Notes under the pieces: model-generated
Database searches by the model: none
What the model saw: only the letters and a program-made list of their open reading frames with translations
Told to the model about the DNA's origin: nothing
From: Pseudomonas marginalis
GTDB taxonomy: Bacteria > Pseudomonadota > Gammaproteobacteria > Pseudomonadales > Pseudomonadaceae
Reading direction: 5' to 3'
DNA length: 64,000 bases
Assembly: GCF_008692035.1 (NCBI RefSeq)
Contig: NZ_VTFG01000001.1
Span: 4,171,680-4,235,679 of the forward strand
Made by a program: the position numbers and the translations under genes
Part shown: piece after piece, positions 17,830 through 26,167 of the stretch
Layout: each line of letters opens with the position of its first letter
Numbering within the stretch: position 1 is the first letter of the stretch

Positions 17830-17882
17830 ATCGGGGGCAAGCCCCTCTCACAATTCAAATGTGAGAGGGGCTTGCCCCCGAT
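17830..17882. repeat. REP-like element, perfect 23-base-arm palindrome
   Basis: Arms 17830-17852 and 17860-17882 are fully complementary with a 7-base loop (ATTCAAA). The core GGGGGCAAGCCCC is shared with other elements in the window. It lies 25 bases after katE and 3 bases beyond the stop of the convergent lipoprotein gene, and may stop transcription in both directions. Confidence 0.85.
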
Positions 17883-17885
17883 GCG

Positions 17886-18605
17886 TTATTCCGCCTTGCG
17901 CGGAGTCAGCACAACCTGCGCCGGAATATGTTTCAGAATCTGCCGGTGAATCTTCAGGTCATACCCTGAATCAATACGCTTCACCCGTTTGGTCAGCAAC
18001 GTGGCCAGCCACGGGTAATCCTGGGTGCGTGGCGCCTGGATCGTCACATCACACTGGTAATTCACCACATCGGTGGCAATCGCATCCAGCTGATGGCGCA
18101 GCGCTTCAATATCAGTGAGGTTCAGCGCCACGGTGGTGCTTGGCGCGGCCGGGTCGATGACCTTGGCAGCGGGCTTGGCTTCGGCGGCCTTGAGGGCCTC
18201 TTCGGCTTTATCCAGCTCGACTTTACGGGCGTGGGTGATGGCGCTGTTGACGCCACCGGTCAGCGCCGGCGCCTTGGGCATCAGCGCGCGGGCACGGCTC
18301 AAGGCGGTGGCGGCGGCGTTTACATCGCCTTTTTGCAGCACGATCTGGCTGCGCTGCAGGTAAGCCTCGGCCAATTGCCGTTGGTAGGGTTCCAGCGTCG
18401 GGTCATTGGGCGACTGGGCCTGCAGTGCGGCCAGTTGGTCTTCGGCGGTGGCCAGCTCACTGCTGGCCAGGTTTTGCTCCAGCTGCGCGATGGCCGCAGC
18501 ACGCGGATCCGGGGCCTCTGGGGCGGCGGGCGGTGTGCTTTGACAGGCGCCCAGCAGCAGGGAAAACGCGGCAAGGAGCAGATAACGGGAGGTGAACAGC
18601 TTCAT
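17886..18605 (-). CDS. Conserved lipoprotein (PA5502-like), TPR-like helical repeats
   Basis: A 239-residue protein with a lipoprotein signal (LLLGAC, lipidated Cys at 21) and a Pro/Ala-rich stretch after it. The middle (about residues 35-150) is helical with paired-helix spacing reminiscent of TPR repeats (AEDQLAALQAQSPNDPTLEPYQRQLAEAYLQ split over two helices). The C-terminal part predicts a small alpha-beta domain. It lies 37 bases downstream of znuB on the same strand and may be cotranscribed with the zinc genes. Function unknown. Confidence 0.8.
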   Translation of the reverse strand: MKLFTSRYLLLAAFSLLLGACQSTPPAAPEAPDPRAAAIAQLEQNLASSELATAEDQLAALQAQSPNDPTLEPYQRQLAEAYLQRSQIVLQKGDVNAAATALSRARALMPKAPALTGGVNSAITHARKVELDKAEEALKAAEAKPAAKVIDPAAPSTTVALNLTDIEALRHQLDAIATDVVNYQCDVTIQAPRTQDYPWLATLLTKRVKRIDSGYDLKIHRQILKHIPAQVVLTPRKAE

Positions 18606-18642
18606 TCCTGCGACTCTCTATTTGCGCAAAAAGCGAGCAAGT

Positions 18643-19431
18643 CTACACCCCTCGACGGGGCAGGACAAAACTCAGCAGAAACAGGGCGGCCGCCGTGACT
18701 ACAATCGACGGTCCGGCAGGCGTGTCCTTGAACCATGACAACGCCAGGCCCCCGCACACTGCCAGCATCCCCAACAGGCTGGCACCGATCGCCATCTGCT
18801 CCGGTGAGCGGGCGTGGCGCTGGGCGGCGGCGGCGGGAATGATCAACAGCGACGTGATCAACAATACGCCGACAATCTTCATCGCGACAGCGATCACCAC
18901 GGCAATCAGCAGCATCAGGGCCATGCGCAACGCTGGTACGGGCAAACCTTCGACCCTGGCCAGTTCTTCATGCACCGTGATGGCCAGCAGTGGGCGCCAC
19001 AGGGCGACCAATAGCACCAATACGGCGGCGCTGCCGCCGAGAATCCAGGCAAGATCGGTGGGGCTGATCGCCAGCAGGTCGCCGAACAGATAGGCCATCA
19101 GGTCGATGCGCACTTCATGCATAAAGCTCAGCACCACCAGGCCCAGGGACAGCGTGCTTGGCGCCAGGATGCCCAGCAGGGTGTCCGAGGCCAGTGGCTG
19201 GCGCTGTTGCAGGGTCACCAGCAGCACCGCCAGCAGCAGGCAGCCCACGGTCACGGCGATGGTCGGGCTCACATCCAGCAGGAAGCCCATGGCCACGCCC
19301 AGCAGCGCGGCGTGGGACAAGGTGTCGCCAAAGTACGCCATGCGCCGCCAGACCACGAACGAGCCCAGTGGGCCCGCCACCAGCGCCAGAGCCAAGCCTG
19401 CCAGCAGGGCGTAAAGCAGAAAATCAGCCAT
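18643..19431 (-). CDS. znuB: Zinc ABC transporter permease
   Basis: A 262-residue ABC-3 family permease with seven to eight helices. It begins MADFLLYALLAGLALALVAGPLGSFVVWRRMAYFGDTLSH, the standard ZnuB start. Start chosen at 19429-19431, where it overlaps the 3' end of znuC by 8 bases; longer in-frame starts would run into znuC's coding end. It forms the membrane channel of the high-affinity zinc importer ZnuABC. Confidence 0.94.
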   Translation of the reverse strand: MADFLLYALLAGLALALVAGPLGSFVVWRRMAYFGDTLSHAALLGVAMGFLLDVSPTIAVTVGCLLLAVLLVTLQQRQPLASDTLLGILAPSTLSLGLVVLSFMHEVRIDLMAYLFGDLLAISPTDLAWILGGSAAVLVLLVALWRPLLAITVHEELARVEGLPVPALRMALMLLIAVVIAVAMKIVGVLLITSLLIIPAAAAQRHARSPEQMAIGASLLGMLAVCGGLALSWFKDTPAGPSIVVTAAALFLLSFVLPRRGV

Positions 19432-20209
19432 GCTTGCAGCTATCTCCATGAACGTGGGTGTGGGGCGTCGCGGGATCGTCAACGACAGCACCATGCAGGT
19501 CATGGGCGTGATCGTGATGGTGGTGATAGATCGCCAGGCTCTGGGCGTTTTTGCCGAACAGTTCGACGAACGCCGGGTCGCTGCTGACTTGTTCCGGGTG
19601 GCCCGAGCAGCACACGTGGCGGTTGAGGCATACCACCTGGTCGGTGGTGCTCATCACCAGGTGCAAGTCATGGGAGACCATCAGCACGCCGCAGCCATGG
19701 CGGTCGCGCAGGCGGGTAATCAGGCTGTACAGCTCGGCCTGGCCGGCGACGTCGACGCCCTGCACGGGTTCATCCAGCACCAGCAACTCGGGCTCGCGCA
19801 ACAGGGCGCGGGCCAGCAGCACACGCTGCATTTCGCCGCCGGAGATGCTTTGCACCGGGCTGTCGATGACCTGCTCGGCACCGACTTCCTTGAGGGCGGC
19901 CTGCGCGCGGGCGCGGTCCACGCCGGGCACCAGGCGCAAAAACCGCAGTACGGACAAGGGCAAGGTTGGATCAACGTGCAGCTTTTGCGGCATGTAGCCC
20001 ACGCGCAGCCTGGGCTTGCGCCACACGCTGCCGGTGTCGGGCTTGAGCAGGCCGAGTACGGCGCGCACCAGGGTGGTCTTGCCGGCGCCATTGGGGCCGA
20101 TCAGGGTGACGATCTGCCCCGGCTCGACGCTCAACGCGATGTTGTCCAGCACGTTTTGCCCGGCAAACGTGACGCCGACCTGCTCCAGGCGAATTAACAC
20201 ATTGCTCAT
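19424..20209 (-). CDS. znuC: Zinc ABC transporter ATP-binding protein
   Basis: A 261-residue ATPase with Walker A GPNGAGKTT, signature SGGEMQRV and Walker B LLVLDEPVQGVD. The C-terminal 35 residues are strongly His-rich (YHHHHDHAHDLHG and then further His and one Cys), so this cytosolic tail could bind zinc. The ATG overlaps the zur stop codon. It drives zinc import with ZnuA and ZnuB. Confidence 0.94.
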   Translation of the reverse strand: MSNVLIRLEQVGVTFAGQNVLDNIALSVEPGQIVTLIGPNGAGKTTLVRAVLGLLKPDTGSVWRKPRLRVGYMPQKLHVDPTLPLSVLRFLRLVPGVDRARAQAALKEVGAEQVIDSPVQSISGGEMQRVLLARALLREPELLVLDEPVQGVDVAGQAELYSLITRLRDRHGCGVLMVSHDLHLVMSTTDQVVCLNRHVCCSGHPEQVSSDPAFVELFGKNAQSLAIYHHHHDHAHDLHGAVVDDPATPHTHVHGDSCKHG

Positions 20210-20691
20210 CAAGCCCCCTGGCAGCCCGAGCACAGGCCGACCACTTCGACCGTCTGCCCTTCGACCCGGAAGCCTACGTCGGCGGAGCTCTTGATGATGG
20301 CGTCGCTGATGCTCTTTTGTTCAAGCTCGATGGCGGCGTGGCACTCGCGGCAGATCAGGAACTGGCCCTGATGCGCGTGTTCCGGGTGGTTGCAGCCGAC
20401 AAAGGCGTTGAGCGAGGCAATGCGGTGCACCAGGCCGTTTTCCAGCAGGAAATCCAGCGCGCGGTACACGGTCGGCGGCGCGGCCCGGCGGCCGTCCTGC
20501 TCGCTGAGCACGCCCAGGATGTCGTAGGCACCCAGGGGCTTGTGGCTCTGCCAGACGAGTTCCAGCACCCGGCGACGCAGGGCGGTCAGGCGCAAGCCTT
20601 TCTGTGCGCACAGGGTGTCGGCCTCCGACAGCGCGGTATGCACGCAGTGAGAGTGGTCGTGTGGACGGCTGGCAAGCGGTGTTTTAGGCAT
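20209..20691 (-). CDS. zur: Zinc uptake regulator Zur (Fur family)
   Basis: A 160-residue Fur-family repressor. The winged-helix part (LTALRRRVLELVWQSHKPLGAYDIL) is followed by the dimerisation domain with metal-site residues HPEHAHQG and the structural-zinc Cys pairs CRECH and CSGC. The N-terminus is His-rich (HDHSHCVH). As zinc-loaded dimer it should repress its own operon zur-znuC-znuB and the divergent znuA; an operator-like sequence lies between them. Confidence 0.94.
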   Translation of the reverse strand: MPKTPLASRPHDHSHCVHTALSEADTLCAQKGLRLTALRRRVLELVWQSHKPLGAYDILGVLSEQDGRRAAPPTVYRALDFLLENGLVHRIASLNAFVGCNHPEHAHQGQFLICRECHAAIELEQKSISDAIIKSSADVGFRVEGQTVEVVGLCSGCQGA

Positions 20692-20713
20692 GAGCGGCGA
20701 CAGATATTTGATA

Positions 20714-20736
20714 GAGACGTTATTATGTTACCCGTT
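20714..20736. promoter_or_regulatory. Candidate Zur operator between zur and znuA
   Basis: GAGACGTTATTATGTTACCC resembles the gammaproteobacterial Zur box (GAAATGTTAT-N3-ATAACATTTC); the left half matches 8 of 10 positions, the right half about half. It lies in the 67-base gap between the divergent starts, so one site could control both directions. Confidence 0.6.
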
Positions 20737-20758
20737 CCTACGTCATTGAGTGGTCATC

Positions 20759-21679
20759 GTGTCCCGACTTTTTCCCGTTTTTGTCGTATTTGTCACCAGT
20801 TTGTTCCTCGCTGGGGCCGCTCAGGCCGAGGTCAAGGTGCTCACGAGCATCAAGCCATTGCAGTTGATTGCCGCTGCCGTGCAGGACGGTGTGGCGGTTC
20901 CGGAGGTGTTGCTGCCGCCGGGTGCATCGCCCCATAACTTCGCCTTGCGCCCATCCGACGTACGGCGTGTGCAGTCGGTCGATCTGCTGTATTGGATCGG
21001 GCCGGACATGGAGGGCTTCCTGCCTCGCGTGCTCAAGGGGCGTACCGCACCGACCGTAGCGGTTCAAGACCTGCCCGGGCTGAAATTGCGTCGGTTCGCC
21101 GAAGATAGCCATTCCCACGCCGACGATGCCGACGAACATGACCATGATCACCGCCCGGGGAGCCTGGATGCGCACCTTTGGCTGTCCACGGTGAACGCTC
21201 GGGTGATCGCAGCGCGCATGGCCGCTGACCTCAGTGCTGCCGACCCCGTGAACGCCGCGCGTTATCAGAGCAATGCCAAGGCTTTCGACGAGCGCCTTGA
21301 TGCACTGGATGCGCGCCTGAAAAAACGCCTGGCGAGCATCGGTGACAAACCTTACTTCGTGTTCCACGAAGCCTTTGATTACTTCGAAGACGCCTACGGG
21401 CTCAAGCACACTGGCGTGTTCAGCGTTGCTGCCGAAGTGCAGCCTGGCGCCCAGCATGTGGCGGCGATGCGTACGCGTTTGCAGGAAGTGGGCAAGACCT
21501 GTGTGTTCAGTGAGCCGCCGTTGCGTCCGCGTTTGGCCGAAACCCTGGTGGCAGGTTTGCCGGTGAAGCTGGCGGAATTGGATGCGCTGGGCGGCTACAC
21601 CCCGGCCACGGCCCAGGGTTACGAACAGGTGCTGGAGAAGTTGGGGAACGACTTGGCAGGGTGCCTGGAGTCGTTATAA
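20759..21679 (+). CDS. znuA: Zinc ABC transporter substrate-binding protein
   Basis: Periplasmic zinc-binding protein of 306 residues from the GTG at 20759 (MSRLFPVFVVFVTSLFLAGAAQA signal split, mature start EVKVLTSIKPL). A GTG at 20750 is in frame but gives an odd extension. The central His/Asp-rich loop (SHSHADDADEHDHDH) and the conserved histidines of cluster-9 binding proteins (SPHNFALRP, HLWLS, FHEAFDYF) are present. Divergent from zur with a shared operator. Confidence 0.93.
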   Translation: MSRLFPVFVVFVTSLFLAGAAQAEVKVLTSIKPLQLIAAAVQDGVAVPEVLLPPGASPHNFALRPSDVRRVQSVDLLYWIGPDMEGFLPRVLKGRTAPTVAVQDLPGLKLRRFAEDSHSHADDADEHDHDHRPGSLDAHLWLSTVNARVIAARMAADLSAADPVNAARYQSNAKAFDERLDALDARLKKRLASIGDKPYFVFHEAFDYFEDAYGLKHTGVFSVAAEVQPGAQHVAAMRTRLQEVGKTCVFSEPPLRPRLAETLVAGLPVKLAELDALGGYTPATAQGYEQVLEKLGNDLAGCLESL

Positions 21680-21694
21680 GCCGCAGCGCAGATC

Positions 21695-21724
21695 AAATGT
21701 GGGAGGGGGCTTGCTCCCACATTT
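21695..21724. repeat. REP-like palindrome, possible bidirectional terminator
   Basis: AAATGTGGGAG (21695-21705) and CTCCCACATTT (21714-21724) flank GGGGCTTG. It lies between the convergent ends of znuA and thrB and is AT-flanked on both sides, so it may stop both transcripts. Confidence 0.75.
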
Positions 21725-21739
21725 TGACCGAGTTGGTCC

Positions 21740-22693
21740 TTAGAGCGCGAATGGCAGGTGGACGCTGACCTGCTGACGCTGCGTCAACCGATGCTCGAAC
21801 TCGGCGGGATCGTGGATCAACACATCCTGCCCGGCAAACGATTCAGCGGCGATCAGGCGCGACAGCCAGAACCGCACGCACGCCACCCGCAGCATGGTCG
21901 GCCATAGCTCGGCCTCCTTGGCCGTGAACGGCCGCAGGCCCGCGTAGGCACCCAGCAGCGCACGGGCGCGCGGGCCATCAATCACGCCATCGGCGTCCGA
22001 ACACCAGTCATTCAGGGCGATCGCCACGTCGTACAGCATCGGGCCCGAGCAGGCATTGTAGAAGTCGATCAGACCCGTCAGGTGCGTGCCCTCGAACATC
22101 GCGTTGTCACGGAACAGGTCGGCGTGCACGTTGGCGCGTGGCAGGGCGAGGATCTCGGCCTTATGGGCCTCGATTTCAGTCAATGCTGCTTGCAGCAGGC
22201 TTTGCTGCGCATCGTCCAGGTGCGAAATCAGCTGCGCACCTTCGCTGAGCATCCAATCCAGCCCGCGATCGGTCTTGCGCTCCAGCACCTTCTCGCCCTG
22301 CGTCGCCAAGTGCAGATGGCCGAGCAGGTCGCCGACCTGGGCGCAATGCTGTGGGTTGGCCTCCTTGATGTGTTTGCCGGCCAGGCGCGGTTGCAGCAGT
22401 GCCGGTTTGCCGGCCAATTCGCGCAGGGCCACGCCATCGGTGGTGCGCAGAGCGTAGGGCACCGGCAGGTCGGCGTCGTGGAGCACGTCGAGCAGTTCGA
22501 TGAAGAACGGCATTTCCTGCACGGGGCCGCGCTCAACCAGGGTCAGGACGTACTCGCCCTGTTCCAGGCTGATAAAGAAATTGGTGTTTTCGCTACCAGC
22601 GGCAATCCCCTGGAAGTCAAGCAGGCGGCCGAGCCCGTAGGGGGCGAGAAAGGTTTCCAGCTCGGGCCGAGCCAGGGGGGTGAACACAGACAT
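21740..22693 (-). CDS. thrB: Homoserine kinase
   Basis: A 317-residue kinase of the choline/aminoglycoside kinase-like fold that phosphorylates homoserine in threonine synthesis (pseudomonad ThrB type, unlike the GHMP-type E. coli enzyme). It begins MSVFTPLARPELETFLAPYGLG. The catalytic loop reads NVHADLFRDNAMF and the metal site LTGLIDFYNACSGP. Start chosen at 22691-22693; upstream in-frame codons would overlap the spacing to the next gene. Confidence 0.93.
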   Translation of the reverse strand: MSVFTPLARPELETFLAPYGLGRLLDFQGIAAGSENTNFFISLEQGEYVLTLVERGPVQEMPFFIELLDVLHDADLPVPYALRTTDGVALRELAGKPALLQPRLAGKHIKEANPQHCAQVGDLLGHLHLATQGEKVLERKTDRGLDWMLSEGAQLISHLDDAQQSLLQAALTEIEAHKAEILALPRANVHADLFRDNAMFEGTHLTGLIDFYNACSGPMLYDVAIALNDWCSDADGVIDGPRARALLGAYAGLRPFTAKEAELWPTMLRVACVRFWLSRLIAAESFAGQDVLIHDPAEFEHRLTQRQQVSVHLPFAL

Positions 22694-22749
22694 GGTTAAA
22701 ACTGCCAGTACGGGCGCCGCGGTGCGCGGCGCCAATTGAAGTTAAGAAA

Positions 22750-23040
22750 TCATTTCCATTCGAAGATCTTCCATGACGGGATCAGCATATCCGGCTGGTC
22801 AGAGCGGATGAAGTTCGCGTCGGTTCCGTCTGCGCGTACCAGGAAATACGGCGGTGCGCCTTTTACGGTCACCTTGATTGCATACAGGAAACCGTTTTGA
22901 CGGTACTCCTGGATGGTCCGGTCGCCTTCCGTGCGAATGGTCACTTCCGGATCACCCGAAGGCGCGCCGTCTGCCGCCATGGCAGCCATCGGAGCGAGTG
23001 CAATCAGGCCGGTCAACAGCAGGCGATTGAATGTACGCAT
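22750..23040 (-). CDS. DUF2782 domain small periplasmic protein
   Basis: A 96-residue protein with a signal peptide (LLLTGLIALAPMAAMAADG) and a compact domain ITIRTEGDRTIQEYR-like (here VTIRTEGDRTIQEYRQNGF) typical of DUF2782. It ends WKIFEWK. It lies 56 bases upstream of thrB on the same strand, and divergent from polA, the same arrangement as PA5494 in P. aeruginosa. Function unknown. Confidence 0.88.
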   Translation of the reverse strand: MRTFNRLLLTGLIALAPMAAMAADGAPSGDPEVTIRTEGDRTIQEYRQNGFLYAIKVTVKGAPPYFLVRADGTDANFIRSDQPDMLIPSWKIFEWK

Positions 23041-23114
23041 GATAACCTTGTCCCTTTGTTTTCATTGGTCCGGCTATTCTAGCGCCTGACCCGCCGAAAA
23101 GGTTGATCCTGCTC

Positions 23115-25898
23115 ATGAGCCAAGCCCCCCTCGTCCTGGTGGACGGTTCGTCTTACCTGTACCGCGCGTTCCACGCGCTGCCACCGCTGACCACCTCCAA
23201 AGGCCTGCCGACCGGTGCGGTCAAGGGCGTGTTGAACATGCTCAAAAGCCTGCGCAAGCAGTACCCGGACAGCCCGTTCGCGGTAGTGTTCGACGCCAAG
23301 GGTGGGACGTTTCGCGATGACATGTACGCCGAATACAAGGCCAACCGCCCAAGCATGCCCGATGACATGCGCGTGCAAATCGAGCCCCTGCACCAGAGCG
23401 TGATCGCCCTGGGCTTCCCTTTGCTGTGCGTCGAAGGCGTCGAGGCCGATGACGTGATCGGCACCCTGGCCCGCAGCAGTGCCGCCGCTGACCGTCCGGT
23501 GGTGATCTCCACCGGCGATAAGGACATGGCGCAGTTGGTCGACGGGCACATTACCCTGGTCAACACCATGACCGGTAGCTCGATGGACATCGAGGGCGTA
23601 AAGGAGAAATTTGGCGTCGCTCCGGAGCAGATCATCGACTATCTGGCGTTGATGGGCGATTCGTCCGACAACATCCCGGGCGTTCCGGGCATTGGTCCGA
23701 AGACCGCTTCCGGCTTGCTGGTGGGGGTGAACGGCGGCCTCAAAGAACTTTATGAGCAGTTGGATATTGTGCCGAGCCTGCCGATCCGGGGTGCCAAGAC
23801 GCTGCCGGCGAAGCTGGAAGAGCATAAGGAGATGGCATTCCTCTCCTATCAGTTGGCGACGATCAAGATCGATGTGCCGCTGGACGTGGGTCTGGACGAT
23901 TTGCACCTGATTGAACCGGATCGCGAAAAGTTGCTGGAGCTTTACACCCTGCTGGAGTTCAAGAGCTGGTTCGATGAGATTCAGCGCGATGCCAAGCGAG
24001 TGGAGCTCAAGGCCGCGCCTGTTGCCGAAGAGGTTATTGAAGCTACTCCTGCGGCACCCGCAGAAACGACCTACACCACGATCCTCGACCAAGCCACATT
24101 CGATGTCTGGCTGAAGAAACTCAACGACGCGACGTTGTTCGCTTTCGACACCGAAACCACCGGGATCGACGCTCAACAGGCGCAACTGGTGGGGGTTTCC
24201 TTCGCCGTGCAGCCCCATGAAGCCGCCTACATCCCGCTGACCCATTCCTACATCGGTGCGCCGCAGCAGCTGGATCGCGACACCGTGCTGCTGGCCTTGA
24301 AGCCATTATTGGAAGACCCGAGCAAGCTCAAGGTCGGCCAGCACGCCAAGTTCGACATGAATATCCTGGCCAACTGTGCCATTGGCGGCGACCCGGCGAA
24401 TGGCATCAGCGTGCGCGGTATCGCGTTCGACACCATGCTTGAATCCTACGTGTTGAATTCCACTGCGACCCGCCATGACATGGACAGCCTGGCCAAGAAG
24501 TACCTGGACTACGACACCGTCAGTTTCCAGGACATCGCCGGCAAAGGCGCCAAGCAGCTCACCTTCGACCAGATCCCGCTCGAACAGGCTGGCCCCTATG
24601 CCGCCGAGGATGCCGACGTGACGCTGCGCCTGCATCAGGCACTGTACGCACAGCTCACCGCCATACCGAGCCTGGCAAGTGTGTTGACGGACATCGAAAT
24701 CCCCCTGGTACCGGTGCTGGCGCGTATCGAACGCCAGGGCGCGCTGGTGGATGCGCAGCTGCTCGGTGTCCAGAGCATCGAGCTGGGCAACAAGATGGTC
24801 GAACTGGAGCGCCAGGCGTTCGAGATCGCCGGCGAAGCATTCAACCTGGGTTCGCCCAAGCAGCTCGGCGCGATTCTCTACGAGAAACTCGGCCTGCCGG
24901 TGCTGAAAAAGACGGGCAAGGGCCAGGCATCCACGGCAGAGGAAGTGCTGGCCAAGCTGGCCGAAGATGACTATCCGCTGCCCAAGGTACTGATGCAGTA
25001 CCGCAGCATGAGCAAGCTGAAAAGCACTTACACCGACCGCTTGCCGGAGCAGATCAACCCGCGGACCGGGCGTGTTCACACCTCTTACCATCAGGCGGTG
25101 GCGGCGACCGGGCGGCTGTCTTCCAGCGACCCGAACCTGCAGAACATCCCGGTGCGCACCGCCGAAGGGCGACGCATCCGCCAGGCATTTGTCGCGCCCA
25201 AGGGCTACAAACTGCTGGCAGCGGACTATTCGCAGATCGAACTGCGGATCATGGCGCACCTGTCCAAGGACGAGGGGCTGATGAATGCGTTCCGTAACGA
25301 CCTGGATGTGCATACCGCCACGGCGGCCGAGGTGTTCAAGGTCGAATTGGCTGAGGTCACCTCCAATCAGCGTCGCAGTGCCAAGGCGATCAACTTTGGC
25401 CTGATCTACGGCATGGGGGCACAGAAGCTCGGCAAGGACATCGGTGTCGATACCAAGACCGCCAAGGCTTACATCGATGTGTACTTCGCCCGCTACCCAG
25501 GCGTTCGCGAGTACATGGAGCGCACCCGCGCCCAGGCTGCCGATCAAGGCTACGTGGAAACCTTCTTCGGACGTCGGCTGTATTTGCCGGATATCAACTC
25601 CAACAAGCCCCAGGAGCGCGCGGCCGCAGAACGCACGGCGATCAACGCGCCGATGCAGGGCACGGCGGCGGATATCATCAAGAAAGCCATGGTGCTGGTG
25701 GATAGCTGGCTGACCGCGTCGGGCCTGGATGCCAAGGTGATCCTGCAGGTACACGATGAATTGGTGCTGGAGGTGCGTGAGGATCTGGTGGCCGAGGTCA
25801 GCGAGAAGATTCGCGAGCACATGAGTGCGGCGGCGCAGTTGGATGTGCCGTTGGTGGTGGACGTTGGCGTAGGCGACAACTGGGACGAAGCGCACTGA
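23115..25898 (+). CDS. polA: DNA polymerase I
   Basis: A 927-residue enzyme for Okazaki-fragment maturation and repair. Three domains are intact: 5'-3' exonuclease (about 1-300, LVLVDGSSYLYRAFHAL, ISTGDKDMAQLV), 3'-5' exonuclease (about 320-510, FAFDTETTG and YAAEDADVTLRL) and polymerase (DYSQIELRIMAHLS, RRSAKAINFGLIYGMG, VHDELVLEV). Start set at ATG 23115 (MSQAPLVLVDGSS); a TTG 12 bases upstream has a better placed AAAGG and cannot be excluded. A small RNA follows downstream. Confidence 0.97.
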   Translation: MSQAPLVLVDGSSYLYRAFHALPPLTTSKGLPTGAVKGVLNMLKSLRKQYPDSPFAVVFDAKGGTFRDDMYAEYKANRPSMPDDMRVQIEPLHQSVIALGFPLLCVEGVEADDVIGTLARSSAAADRPVVISTGDKDMAQLVDGHITLVNTMTGSSMDIEGVKEKFGVAPEQIIDYLALMGDSSDNIPGVPGIGPKTASGLLVGVNGGLKELYEQLDIVPSLPIRGAKTLPAKLEEHKEMAFLSYQLATIKIDVPLDVGLDDLHLIEPDREKLLELYTLLEFKSWFDEIQRDAKRVELKAAPVAEEVIEATPAAPAETTYTTILDQATFDVWLKKLNDATLFAFDTETTGIDAQQAQLVGVSFAVQPHEAAYIPLTHSYIGAPQQLDRDTVLLALKPLLEDPSKLKVGQHAKFDMNILANCAIGGDPANGISVRGIAFDTMLESYVLNSTATRHDMDSLAKKYLDYDTVSFQDIAGKGAKQLTFDQIPLEQAGPYAAEDADVTLRLHQALYAQLTAIPSLASVLTDIEIPLVPVLARIERQGALVDAQLLGVQSIELGNKMVELERQAFEIAGEAFNLGSPKQLGAILYEKLGLPVLKKTGKGQASTAEEVLAKLAEDDYPLPKVLMQYRSMSKLKSTYTDRLPEQINPRTGRVHTSYHQAVAATGRLSSSDPNLQNIPVRTAEGRRIRQAFVAPKGYKLLAADYSQIELRIMAHLSKDEGLMNAFRNDLDVHTATAAEVFKVELAEVTSNQRRSAKAINFGLIYGMGAQKLGKDIGVDTKTAKAYIDVYFARYPGVREYMERTRAQAADQGYVETFFGRRLYLPDINSNKPQERAAAERTAINAPMQGTAADIIKKAMVLVDSWLTASGLDAKVILQVHDELVLEVREDLVAEVSEKIREHMSAAAQLDVPLVVDVGVGDNWDEAH

Positions 25899-25990
25899 TT
25901 TCGCGGCATCGCCACCACCGAGCGTGGTGGCGGAATGCTTTAGATCGGAAATCCGCTTCAGTTATTTCCAATAGTTTTTTGGACCTGCCG

Positions 25991-26018
25991 GAACTTAACC
26001 TGTGAACTGCTACTCAGA
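25991..26018 (+). promoter_or_regulatory. AlgU/sigma-22 type promoter of the small RNA
   Basis: GAACTT at 25991-25996, a 17-base spacer, and TCAGA at 26014-26018 fit the AlgU (RpoE-like) consensus GAACTT-N16/17-TCtgA. It lies 93 bases after the polA stop and points to the small RNA below. Confidence 0.7.
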
Positions 26019-26023
26019 GTTAC

Positions 26024-26154
26024 TGAATGGGTGGTGAAGCCCTTCAATGCTCCTATGTTGTGTTAAGTGTTGGCAGATATCCGGACCCCGCCCTAGCGGT
26101 CCGGTACTTGAACCCCGAACTTCCCCTCCCCATACGAAGTCCGGGGTTTTTTTT
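26024..26154 (+). ncRNA. ersA: Small regulatory RNA ErsA
   Basis: The span from about 6 bases after the -10 to the end of the T-tract is about 131 nucleotides, matching the 132-nt ErsA RNA of P. aeruginosa, which also lies between polA and engB and depends on AlgU. The 3' end is a strong intrinsic terminator: ACCCCGAACTTC (26112-26123) pairs with GAAGTCCGGGGT (26136-26147), followed by eight T. An internal stem GGACC...GGTCC lies near 26082-26103. ErsA is an Hfq-linked regulator acting on algC and oprD mRNAs in P. aeruginosa; targets here are inferred. The exact 5' end is approximate. Confidence 0.8.
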
Positions 26155-26167
26155 GCCCGCAGAAAAG

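Noticed and set aside
24306..25895. A 529-codon open frame on the minus strand opposite polA
   Set aside because: It is antisense to the exonuclease and polymerase domains of polA, has no ribosome-binding site and its composition is low in complexity.
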